Positions 7,733-13,837 of a stretch of DNA of 15,692 nt are shown in pieces. The notes beneath the pieces are model-generated. The model was not told where the DNA came from, made no database searches, and saw only the letters and a list, made by a program, of their open reading frames with translations. Source of the DNA: Candidatus Gerdarchaeota archaeon (GTDB lineage Archaea; Asgardarchaeota; Heimdallarchaeia; JABLTI01); the NCBI GenBank assembly GCA_016839405.1, contig JAEOUJ010000355.1, positions 1 through 15,692 of the forward strand, read 5' to 3'. The stretch's first letter is position 1. Each line of letters begins with the position of its first letter. Made by a program: the position numbers and the translations under genes.

Positions 7733-7991
7733 CCCATACTTTGTACTAAGTTCTAATTTTAATTTTCAATGCAGTATATTTTTTATAATCAAGCAGTTTT
7801 ATTTATCTTTCCAATCATTTGAAACCTCTTTGATATTAATTGAATTTATTTAATAATTTAAAAGTATTAAAATTTAAGAAATATAGAAAAAATATATATT
7901 CTATTTTTTTTCTCATTTTAAAACTAGGATTACCTTTATTATAAGCTATACACAAAGTATTTTGGTACGATAAATATTTGGTCTGATTAAA
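7733..7991. promoter_or_regulatory. Divergent AT-rich intergenic region between the coiled-coil gene and moxR
   Basis: This 259-bp gap must hold two promoters. On the minus strand, a TATAAAAAATATA-like element around 7776-7789 sits about 45-55 bases before the coiled-coil start. On the plus strand, TTTTAAAA near 7916-7923, ATTATAA near 7939-7945 and GATAAATA near 7969-7976 are possible TATA boxes for moxR; the choice is not clear. An imperfect 22-base inverted repeat at 7883-7904 lies between them. The sequence CAAAGTAT occurs on both sides, at 7736-7743 (minus) and 7953-7960 (plus). I see no gene in it. Confidence 0.5.
7883..7904. repeat. AT-rich inverted repeat in the divergent promoter region
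   Basis: ATAGAA and TTCTAT are perfect 6-base arms around a 10-base AT centre that is itself partly self-complementary, and a run of T follows on the plus strand. It could be an operator for the divergent genes or simply chance in very AT-rich sequence. Confidence 0.3.
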
Positions 7992-8876
7992 ATGCCAGTT
8001 AAACAGGAAGATAAAATAAATCTTAAGGAATCTGTTGATGCAATTAAAAAGAAATTTGGAATTATTGGGAGAACAAAAGAATTAATGCAAGCACTTGCTG
8101 CAAAAGCTGCAGGTAGACACATTCTTTTAGAGGGTCCAGTTGGTGTAGGAAAAACTGCAATGGCGCATGCTCTAGCATCTTATTTGAACACTACATTTAT
8201 TCGATTTGATGGTGATGAACGATATCATCCAGACAAACTAGTAGGTCATTTTGATCCTCCAGTAGTTTTAGAGAAAGGATATTCCTTTGATTCCTTTGTA
8301 TCAGGACCTCTAATACGAGCAATGCAAGAAGGAGCTATATTATTTGCTAATGAAATAAATCGTTGCCCAGAGTCTACTCAAAATGTTCTTTTATCATCAA
8401 TGGATGAAGGTCATATAGTTATACCAAAATTAGGAGAAGTTCATGCAAAACAAGGATTCTTTATAATTGCTACTCAAAATCCAGTTGAATTTATAGCCAC
8501 AACACCATTGGGAGAGGCAATTAAAGATCGTTTTGTATGGATTAGATTAGATTATCAATCAGAAGATGAAGAAAAACAAATTGTAAAAGCAAAAGTAGCT
8601 AATGCTCAAAAAGATGTTATTGAATATTCAGTATTAATTGTACGCGAAACTAGAAATTCAACAAAACTTAGACGAGGGGCAAGTATTAGAGGTGCAATAG
8701 ATTTAGCTTCTATCATTAATGAATTTGATGAAAGAACAATTAACACTTGGATTGATATTAGTATAATGGCATTAGCAACTAAAATCGAATTAGAAGATGG
8801 CGTAGAAGAGAAAATAGAGACTGTTATTGAGGAAATTGTTCGGAAGGTAATTGGCAAGTTTTTTCGGACCAAATGA
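7992..8876 (+). CDS. MoxR-family AAA+ ATPase
   Basis: This 294-residue AAA+ ATPase belongs to the MoxR group, chaperone-like ATPases that usually work with a VWA-domain partner to mature or activate a client complex. Walker A is G48-P-V-G-V-G-K-T55. Walker B is A-I-L-F-A-N120-E121, followed by the MoxR signature I-N-R-C-P-E-S-T-Q-N-V-L-L and D-E-G-H. Sensor 1 is A-T-Q-N-P (160-164), and a Q-x-x-x-x-D-R arginine-finger region (F-x-D-R-F-V-W type) is at about 178-183. Sensor 2 is in R-R-G-A-S-I-R-G-A-I-D, close to the usual G-A-S-P-R. Walker B carries Asn where many members have Asp before the Glu; the catalytic Glu is kept. It overlaps the downstream VWA gene by 26 bases, so the two are translationally linked. 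No strong ribosome binding site precedes the ATG. Confidence 0.92.
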   Translation: MPVKQEDKINLKESVDAIKKKFGIIGRTKELMQALAAKAAGRHILLEGPVGVGKTAMAHALASYLNTTFIRFDGDERYHPDKLVGHFDPPVVLEKGYSFDSFVSGPLIRAMQEGAILFANEINRCPESTQNVLLSSMDEGHIVIPKLGEVHAKQGFFIIATQNPVEFIATTPLGEAIKDRFVWIRLDYQSEDEEKQIVKAKVANAQKDVIEYSVLIVRETRNSTKLRRGASIRGAIDLASIINEFDERTINTWIDISIMALATKIELEDGVEEKIETVIEEIVRKVIGKFFRTK

Positions 8877-9942
8877 AATAGATATTCCAAAAACACCCGG
8901 ACGTATGCCTCCTCAATTTGGTCGAATGACTCCTGAAAAACTTGTAGAAGCAGAAATTGCTTCAGGAACACGTTCTGCTAGAGATTACAATCAAATGACT
9001 CAAGGGATGAAATTTCCTCAAATTAAAAAAATGACTGAATTAGCAGTAGATTATGATAACATACAAGCTTTGAAAGGATTGGCAAGGAGTAACCAATATG
9101 CTGTAGCTGAAGCATTGCAGTCAAATGAGGGTATTAGAATGCTAGAAAGAAGGGCAACTAGAGGAGAAGGCAGTGCACCCGAGTTATTTTTTATGCTTAG
9201 AAGTAATTTAAATCCTCAATATAGGAAAGTATACAGGCGTTTGGCTAGAATTTCAGTTTTGAAATCATCATATAGAGTTGTTGGTAGGGGATTAAAAGGA
9301 GAACTGCAAATAAGAAGAGAATATGAACCAGGAATGACAGATTTTGATATGGATGAATTAATTGAGAAGTATCTAGTGAATCGATTCATTCAATATTCAG
9401 ATATAATAGCAATTGAAAGGCGAAGTCGTGAAAATATAGGTGTATTAATGTTTGATACATCAGGATCATTGTATGGGGAGAAATTTAGAAATGCTGCAAT
9501 GGCTGTAGCTATCTTATCGTATCATTTGGCCAAAGAGAAATATGCGGTAATTTTATTCAATACAAAAGCTACAGTAATAAAACAAATGGATGAAAAGGTA
9601 AAAGTTGATGAACTTATAGATAGAGTTCTCGAAAGTGAATCTGCAGGATATACAAATATTTCAGATGCGTTAAGTAGTGGCCTAAAAGAATTAAATAAAG
9701 AAAAAAGAACAGAAAAATTTGGTGTTTTAATTTCTGATGGTTGCTTTAACCGTGGTGATGATCCAAGAAAATTTGCTAAAAATTATTTTAATCTTCATGT
9801 ATTGGGTTTACCAACAGAAAAAGCTTGGGGAGAAGCTGTTTGTCGTGATTTAGCTCGATTAGGAAAAGGCCGTTTCATGGCAGTAAAAAGTATGAATCAA
9901 ATACCCAGAATTTTAATGAAACTTCTAAGAAAGAAAAGCTAA
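8851..9942 (+). CDS. VWA-domain protein, partner of the MoxR ATPase
   Basis: The C-terminal half (about 193-360) is a von Willebrand factor A domain with a complete metal-ion-dependent adhesion site: D202-T-S-G-S206, T268 (G-Y-T-N-I) and D296 (I-S-D-G). The N-terminal half is charged and mostly helical, with no family I recognise; it may bind the client or the AAA ring. There is no signal peptide or transmembrane segment, so unlike many bacterial MoxR partners it is probably cytosolic. The start is uncertain. TTG at 8851 comes directly after an in-frame TAA (8848-8850) and has GGAAGG only three bases upstream. The next candidate is ATG at 8905, without a ribosome binding site, which would remove 18 residues and abolish the overlap with moxR. 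The pairing with MoxR is a common genomic arrangement; the client is unknown. Confidence 0.88.
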   Translation: MASFFGPNEIDIPKTPGRMPPQFGRMTPEKLVEAEIASGTRSARDYNQMTQGMKFPQIKKMTELAVDYDNIQALKGLARSNQYAVAEALQSNEGIRMLERRATRGEGSAPELFFMLRSNLNPQYRKVYRRLARISVLKSSYRVVGRGLKGELQIRREYEPGMTDFDMDELIEKYLVNRFIQYSDIIAIERRSRENIGVLMFDTSGSLYGEKFRNAAMAVAILSYHLAKEKYAVILFNTKATVIKQMDEKVKVDELIDRVLESESAGYTNISDALSSGLKELNKEKRTEKFGVLISDGCFNRGDDPRKFAKNYFNLHVLGLPTEKAWGEAVCRDLARLGKGRFMAVKSMNQIPRILMKLLRKKS

Positions 9943-9996
9943 ATTTAGAATCATCTCTCTAATAATAATCATGAAAAAGTGAAAAATTAAGAAGTT

Positions 9997-10305
9997 TTAA
10001 AGATTAAACATCTTTGAAAAATCTTCTTCCTTATTTTCTTCATCATTGTGCTTCTTTTTTCGAGCATAAGCAGCTATTAATTCCGGATGACTATCTTGAA
10101 CATGTTCACGCCAATTTTTAATCATTCGGCCACAATAACCACAAATACTTAGTGCCTCTTTTTCCTCTCGTTTAGCTAAGTATTCAGCGTATTTCGGATG
10201 TTTTCTCTTCATATGTTCCTCTACATCATCAACTAAGCACTGACAGATTTTACAAAATTTCAATCCCTGTCTTTTATTTTGTATAATGGACGATTTAGCA
10301 CACAA
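9997..10305 (-). CDS. Small protein with two tandem C2H2-type zinc fingers
   Basis: This 102-residue protein has two copies of C-x2-C-x9-H-x4-H-P: C18, C21, H31, H36 and C55, C58, H68, H73. All four ligands repeat at an exact offset of 37 residues, and each unit ends in a similar helix, so the gene arose by internal duplication. The finger spacing (x9) is shorter than in classic C2H2 fingers (x12). The C-terminal tail is highly charged, lysine-rich then acidic, which would suit nucleic-acid or protein binding; the role is inferred only in that general sense. There is no in-frame ATG near the start. TTG at 10305 is chosen because GAGG at 10314-10317 lies eight bases upstream and an in-frame TAA at 10327-10329 closes the frame above it. 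It is convergent with the VWA gene and divergent from the C1 gene block. Confidence 0.8.
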   Translation of the reverse strand: MCAKSSIIQNKRQGLKFCKICQCLVDDVEEHMKRKHPKYAEYLAKREEKEALSICGYCGRMIKNWREHVQDSHPELIAAYARKKKHNDEENKEEDFSKMFNL

Positions 10306-10311
10306 ATTGAT

Positions 10312-10317
10312 ATCCTC
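10312..10317 (-). promoter_or_regulatory. Ribosome binding site deciding the TTG start of the zinc-finger gene
   Basis: GAGGAT on the minus strand sits about eight bases (counted from GAGG) before the TTG at 10305. With no ATG available, it supports initiation at TTG. Confidence 0.6.
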
Positions 10318-10574
10318 AGCTGTCTTTTAGTAGATAATTCATTTACCAGAAAGTAAAACGCTACAACAAATGTTTTACAATAAAAAGACACTATCATTGC
10401 TTAAAAGGATTACTCATGTGTTCATTTTTTTCAATAATAGTTGAAACTTTGCGCTATTTTTTAATAAATTTATATCAATATGACATAATTTCTGTCCATT
10501 GATTAGCTTTATTCCCCTTTTATTTAAAAAAGATGTCAGAAATTTAGCCATTTTTTCGACAATTTTATTTAAAA

Positions 10575-10582
10575 TTTATAAA
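10575..10582 (+). promoter_or_regulatory. TATA-like box of the C1 gene block
   Basis: TTTATAAA would place the transcription start near 10605, giving a leader of roughly 90 bases before the preferred ATG at 10693. It is preceded by A/T-rich sequence and is the best match in the region. Confidence 0.4.
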
Positions 10583-10692
10583 CGTTCAATCAAATTTTAT
10601 CAAATAACACCCAAAGTATTTTAGAGTAAGTAAAAGAAAGATTAAAATGTAATTAATAAATGGTATGTTTTTATAGGAGTAAAAAGAAATCA

Positions 10693-11616
10693 ATGACTAT
10701 CCAAATAGCCTGGGGAATTTCAGGCGCTGGTTGCTGGTTATTTGAAAGTTTGGAAATATTAGGTAATTTATTACAAAATCCATCTGTAAAAATTGATCTT
10801 TTTTTCAGTGAAGCTGGAAGGGAAGTAGCTCAATGTTATGGAGTTTTCAAATCACCAGTCCCACTAAAAACCCCTTTTATTGATAAAGTAAGGGAGATTC
10901 CAAATTTTAATCAGGATATTTTCAAACCAGGTTTCGTTGAATTCTATCAATGGCTTGGTGTTAATGATAAAAAGAAAATAACTGATTATTTAAATAGCAT
11001 AGAAGAAAAGAAATCACTTAATCATATTGAAGAAGAATTTGATTTTGATGAAGCATTAAACGATGTTATTTTTGAAATTGATGAAGGGGCAAGTTTTCCA
11101 TCTAGTGCTAGTGCTTCAAATGGAAAATATGATTTTATAATTATAAGTCCAGCTTCAGGTAATACAGTAGCAAAAATAGCTGACGGAATAGCTGATACTT
11201 CAATTACTAATTTAGCGATTATGGGTAATAAAAGTAAGAAAACAGAAATCCTCATTTTACCAACTGATTACAAAGAAGGGTCAATTGAAAGTTATTTGCC
11301 TATAATGTTACATCAAGATACTTGCAAAAAATGCAATGAATGTTCTGCTTTATGGGCTTGTAAACCTGGTGCAATTAGACGAAAAAGAGGAAAAATAAGA
11401 ATAAATAGATTGAAATGTATTGGTTGCTTAGATTGTGTTAAATTCTGTCGATATGGAGTGATTACATTTTTGGAAGAAATATTAATCACTATTAGAAATC
11501 GTGAAGCAGAAGCAGTTAATCGTTTGGCAAAACAAGAAGGATTTATCATTTTTGAAAAACCAGAAGAACTTTACCAATATTTAATGAATAGAATCGAATC
11601 AGAGTCAAAAAATTGA
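10693..11616 (+). CDS. Flavoprotein-ferredoxin, dihydromethanopterin reductase (DmrX/AfpA) type
   Basis: The N-terminal part is an FMN-binding flavoprotein domain: I-A-W-G-I-S-G-A-G (residues 5-13) and K-Y-D-F-I-I-I-S-P-A-S-G-N-T-V-A-K-I-A-D-G (145-165). The C-terminal part is a ferredoxin domain for two [4Fe-4S] clusters, with cysteines at 211, 214, 217, 223 and 242, 245, 248, 252. This combination matches archaeoflavoprotein/dihydromethanopterin reductase (acceptor) proteins, which reduce dihydromethanopterin to the tetrahydro form with ferredoxin-type electrons; the exact reaction here is inferred. Between the two flavoprotein motifs lies an acidic, low-complexity stretch of about 50 residues (about 89-144) that I believe is longer than in typical members. 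The start at 10693 is chosen because the family begins right at M-x-I-x-I-A-W-G; an upstream ATG at 10660 would add 11 unconvincing residues. AGGAG at 10675-10679 is a poorly spaced ribosome binding site. Confidence 0.82.
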   Translation: MTIQIAWGISGAGCWLFESLEILGNLLQNPSVKIDLFFSEAGREVAQCYGVFKSPVPLKTPFIDKVREIPNFNQDIFKPGFVEFYQWLGVNDKKKITDYLNSIEEKKSLNHIEEEFDFDEALNDVIFEIDEGASFPSSASASNGKYDFIIISPASGNTVAKIADGIADTSITNLAIMGNKSKKTEILILPTDYKEGSIESYLPIMLHQDTCKKCNECSALWACKPGAIRRKRGKIRINRLKCIGCLDCVKFCRYGVITFLEEILITIRNREAEAVNRLAKQEGFIIFEKPEELYQYLMNRIESESKN

Positions 11617-11659
11617 ATTAGTTCTATTGATTATTCATTAATTTGAGATTGAATAATTT

Positions 11660-11665
11660 GAGGAG
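11660..11665 (+). promoter_or_regulatory. Ribosome binding site deciding the TTG start of the dihydropteroate synthase-like gene
   Basis: GAGGAG ends six bases before the TTG at 11672. It is one of the strongest Shine-Dalgarno matches in the window and supports the non-ATG start. The 55-base gap to the preceding gene shows no promoter, which fits a shared transcript. Confidence 0.7.
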
Positions 11666-11671
11666 TTCCAA

Positions 11672-13288
11672 TTGGTAAAGAATAAAAAAAACCAATCAAA
11701 TATCAAAATACTAGCTATAACAGGGAGATTAGCAGCTGATATTGTAAAAAAGTATTTACCAAAGAATATTGATTTGAAAATTCTCCCAGTAAATGTTGCA
11801 GCATTTATTACAAACCAATTAATTATTAATAATATATCAAAAATAATTGCCCAAAATTATGATTTAATTTTAACTCCTGGTTTAGTTCAAGATGATTTAT
11901 CTTCTTTAAAAGCAGAATTAGGCATTCCTGTAGTAAAAGGACCAAGATATGCAAGTGATATTCCAACAACACTAGCTGATGTAAATCCATTGGATTTATC
12001 TCCAATTTTTCCTGCTGATAAATTCATTAAAAATCAAAAATTAGAGCAATCTAAAATAATCCTTCAAAATGGATTTTCAAAACAACTTGATAAATCAAAA
12101 GAAGAATTTTATATTGGCCATGAAGTAAAATTTCCAATTGGTGTAAATAGACCTCCAATTATTATGACCGAAATTGTGGATGCAACTAAATTATCTGATA
12201 TTGAAATATTAGATAGAACTAAGTATTATTTAGAAAATAATACTAATATAATTGATATTGGTGCTGTAGCGAATAAACCAAACCCTAAGAGAATTAATGA
12301 AATTATTGAATTAATATCTCCTCTAAAACAGAAATATCCGTTTGCAATAAGCATTGATACATTAAACATAGAAGAAATTAGAGCTGCAATTAATTCAAAT
12401 ATAGAACTTATATTAAGCATCGATCATGGAAATGTTGATGAATTAATTGATGAAATTCCTAAAAACATAGGAGTTGTTTTCGTACCAACTAATGTTAAAA
12501 AGGGGCTTTTACCAAGAGAATCTTCTGAGAGAATAAATTCTTTAATAAAAATACGAGATAGATTGAGAGAAGCTGGATTAACTAAAATTTTTGCTGATCC
12601 AATAATTGAAATGCCAATTTATCCAGGTTTTGTGAAATCATTAAATTATTATTCAGAATTTAGAAAAATCGACTCAACAACACCAATGATGACTTGTGTT
12701 GGTAATGTAACTGAATTTATAGAAGCAGATCCTATCGGTTTAAATGCTTTATTTGGCTGTCTTGCAGTGGAATTAGGTATCCAATTATTATTGATGACTG
12801 ATGTTAGTGTGAAATGCAGAGGTGGAATTAAAGAAATTGTAAAAGCTCGAGATTTAGCATTTGTTGCTAAAACAAAAAATACACCCCCAAAAGATTATGG
12901 TATAAATGTACTAATGGCTAAAAGCAGAACAGCAAATGAAGTAACAATACAAGAAATCAAAGAAATAAACCACATAAGAGTTATTGAAATAAGTGACGAT
13001 ATGCTATATACTATGCAATATGAACCTGATCCTAAAGGTAGTTTTACTATTTGGATTGATTATCATAAACAGATTATAAACATGATTCATTTAGAGTATC
13101 AAACAAATCGTCCAACTATACAATTTAGTGCATCAAAAGCTAGACCAATATTTGAAGAGATTTTGAAAAGGCAATTAATAACAAAATTAGACCATGCATA
13201 CTATATTGGTAGAGAATTAGAAAGAGCTGAAATCTGTCTTTATTTAGGAAAAACCTATGTTCAAAATGAACAAGTGTTCAACGAATAA
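11672..13288 (+). CDS. Dihydropteroate synthase-like protein
   Basis: This 538-residue protein has three parts. The first (about 10-115) is an alpha/beta domain with I-L-A-I-T-G-R-L-A-A and L-I-L-T-P-G-L-V-Q-D-D. The second is a TIM-barrel domain like dihydropteroate synthase (about 150-405): I-I-D-I-G-A-V-A-N-K-P-N-P (about 193-205), S-I-D-T (227-230), A-D-P-I-I-E (308-313), G-N (344-345) and T-D-V-S-V-K-C-R-G-G (376-385). The third is a C-terminal extension. The double-domain form is the archaeal dihydropteroate synthase-related family, found in methanogens and others with methanopterin-type cofactors and thought to act in pterin or C1-carrier biosynthesis; the exact reaction is uncertain. 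The bacterial folP C-terminal R-x-H motif is not evident. It lies between a pterin-reductase-like gene and glycine cleavage genes, which supports a C1-carrier role. The TTG start is backed by GAGGAG at 11660-11665. Confidence 0.82.
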   Translation: MVKNKKNQSNIKILAITGRLAADIVKKYLPKNIDLKILPVNVAAFITNQLIINNISKIIAQNYDLILTPGLVQDDLSSLKAELGIPVVKGPRYASDIPTTLADVNPLDLSPIFPADKFIKNQKLEQSKIILQNGFSKQLDKSKEEFYIGHEVKFPIGVNRPPIIMTEIVDATKLSDIEILDRTKYYLENNTNIIDIGAVANKPNPKRINEIIELISPLKQKYPFAISIDTLNIEEIRAAINSNIELILSIDHGNVDELIDEIPKNIGVVFVPTNVKKGLLPRESSERINSLIKIRDRLREAGLTKIFADPIIEMPIYPGFVKSLNYYSEFRKIDSTTPMMTCVGNVTEFIEADPIGLNALFGCLAVELGIQLLLMTDVSVKCRGGIKEIVKARDLAFVAKTKNTPPKDYGINVLMAKSRTANEVTIQEIKEINHIRVIEISDDMLYTMQYEPDPKGSFTIWIDYHKQIINMIHLEYQTNRPTIQFSASKARPIFEEILKRQLITKLDHAYYIGRELERAEICLYLGKTYVQNEQVFNE

Positions 13289-13317
13289 AAACCCAATAGT
13301 TATTTTTAGTGATAAAG

Positions 13318-13326
13318 TTTTAAAAA
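13318..13326 (+). promoter_or_regulatory. TATA-like box before gcvH
   Basis: TTTTAAAAA lies in the 136-base gap between the dihydropteroate synthase-like gene and gcvH. It would start transcription close to 13345, which suggests that the glycine cleavage genes can be transcribed on their own. Confidence 0.35.
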
Positions 13327-13344
13327 GTAAAAATTATTCAAAGT

Positions 13345-13413
13345 ATGGATAAATTCTTAACATCAATGAAAAAAGAATTCATAATACTAGCAATGTTAAT
13401 CGAAATTTGTTAG
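13345..13413 (+). CDS. Possible 22-residue leader peptide before gcvH
   Basis: An ATG at 13345 opens a 22-codon frame (M-D-K-F-L-T-S-M-K-K-E-F then a hydrophobic end, I-I-L-A-M-L-I-E-I-C). It ends in TAG at 13411-13413, whose last base is the first base of the GAGGT ribosome binding site of gcvH. A TATA-like element about 23 bases upstream would make its mRNA leaderless or nearly so. Translating ribosomes would stop right at the gcvH binding site, so coupling or attenuation is possible. A frame this short can arise by chance, and I know of no homologue. Confidence 0.25.
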   Translation: MDKFLTSMKKEFIILAMLIEIC

Positions 13414-13417
13414 AGGT
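13413..13417 (+). promoter_or_regulatory. Ribosome binding site deciding the gcvH start
   Basis: GAGGT ends seven bases before the ATG at 13425. The in-frame TTG at 13407 lies upstream of this site and so is not the likely start. Confidence 0.75.
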
Positions 13418-13424
13418 TAACAAA

Positions 13425-13814
13425 ATGAAGATTGATAAAAACGCGAAATATTCAAAAACACATGAGTGGGCTCGAAAGGAAGATGATAATTATGTCATCG
13501 GAATTACTGATTATGCCCAGGGATTGTTAAAAGATATAGTTTATGTTGAGTTGCCTAGTGAAGGACAACCATTCCAAAAAGGTGACAAAGTAGCTGACAT
13601 TGAATCTGTTAAAGCAGTTGAAGAACTGAAAACTCCCTTATCAGGTGAGATTGTTGCTATTAATAGTGTATTGGAAGATGAAGCTGAACCAATAAATGAA
13701 GATCCATTTGGCGACGGATGGTTTGTTAAAATTAAACCATCAAATGAAGAAGAATTCAATGAATTGATGACGCCAGATGAATATGAAAAATATGTAGAAA
13801 CTCTTGATCATTAA
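13425..13814 (+). CDS. gcvH: Glycine cleavage system H protein
   Basis: GcvH is the lipoyl carrier of the glycine cleavage system. It accepts the aminomethyl group from the glycine decarboxylase (P protein) and presents it to the T protein. The 129-residue length is normal for the family. Recognisable stretches are K-Y-S-K-T-H-E-W-A near the N-terminus, I-G-I-T-D-Y-A-Q, and the lipoylation site E-S-V-K-A with the acceptor Lys at residue 63, followed by P-L-S-G-E-I and a G-D-G-W-F-V-K-I end. After E-S-V-K-A the sequence reads V-E-E-L-K where many homologues have S-D-I-Y or similar, a mild variation. The ATG at 13425 is chosen over TTG 13407 because of the well-placed GAGGT. gcvPA begins 23 bp downstream, so the genes form an operon. 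Confidence 0.95.
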   Translation: MKIDKNAKYSKTHEWARKEDDNYVIGITDYAQGLLKDIVYVELPSEGQPFQKGDKVADIESVKAVEELKTPLSGEIVAINSVLEDEAEPINEDPFGDGWFVKIKPSNEEEFNELMTPDEYEKYVETLDH

Positions 13815-13837
13815 ATAAATGGAGTCCTGATCTTTTT

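Larger units (their letters stand above)
10306..10692. other. Gene-free region between the zinc-finger gene and the C1 gene block
   Basis: I see no gene, tRNA or repeat array in these 387 bases. They hold the leader and promoter of the minus-strand zinc-finger gene and those of the plus-strand C1 genes. Two nested inverted repeats lie at the left end: TGTCTTTT (10321-10328) with AAAAGACA (10383-10390), and inside them GTAAAAC (10353-10359) with GTTTTAC (10372-10378). On the plus strand, TTTATAAA at 10575-10582 is the best TATA candidate and CAAAGTAT occurs at 10612-10619. The middle part is AT-rich without recognisable structure. Confidence 0.5.

Noticed and set aside
7883..7911. Hairpin followed by a T run as a terminator
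   Set aside because: No plus-strand gene lies upstream that would need it; the gene to the left is transcribed away from it.
8606..8971. Minus-strand open frame across the moxR/VWA junction
   Set aside because: Both overlapped genes have strong family motifs; this frame has none.
10660..10692. ATG at 10660 as the flavoprotein start
   Set aside because: It adds 11 residues before the point where the family normally begins, with no ribosome binding site; not fully excluded.
10306..10692. Hidden tRNA or CRISPR repeats in the longest gene-free stretch
   Set aside because: There is no cloverleaf-like arrangement, T-loop consensus or regularly spaced repeat.
13407..13424. TTG at 13407 as the gcvH start
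   Set aside because: The GAGGT ribosome binding site is downstream of it, and the protein from ATG 13425 already has the normal GcvH N-terminus.
13289..13424. Glycine riboswitch before gcvH
   Set aside because: The gap is short and AT-rich, with no recognisable paired aptamer structure, and such riboswitches are not expected in archaea.
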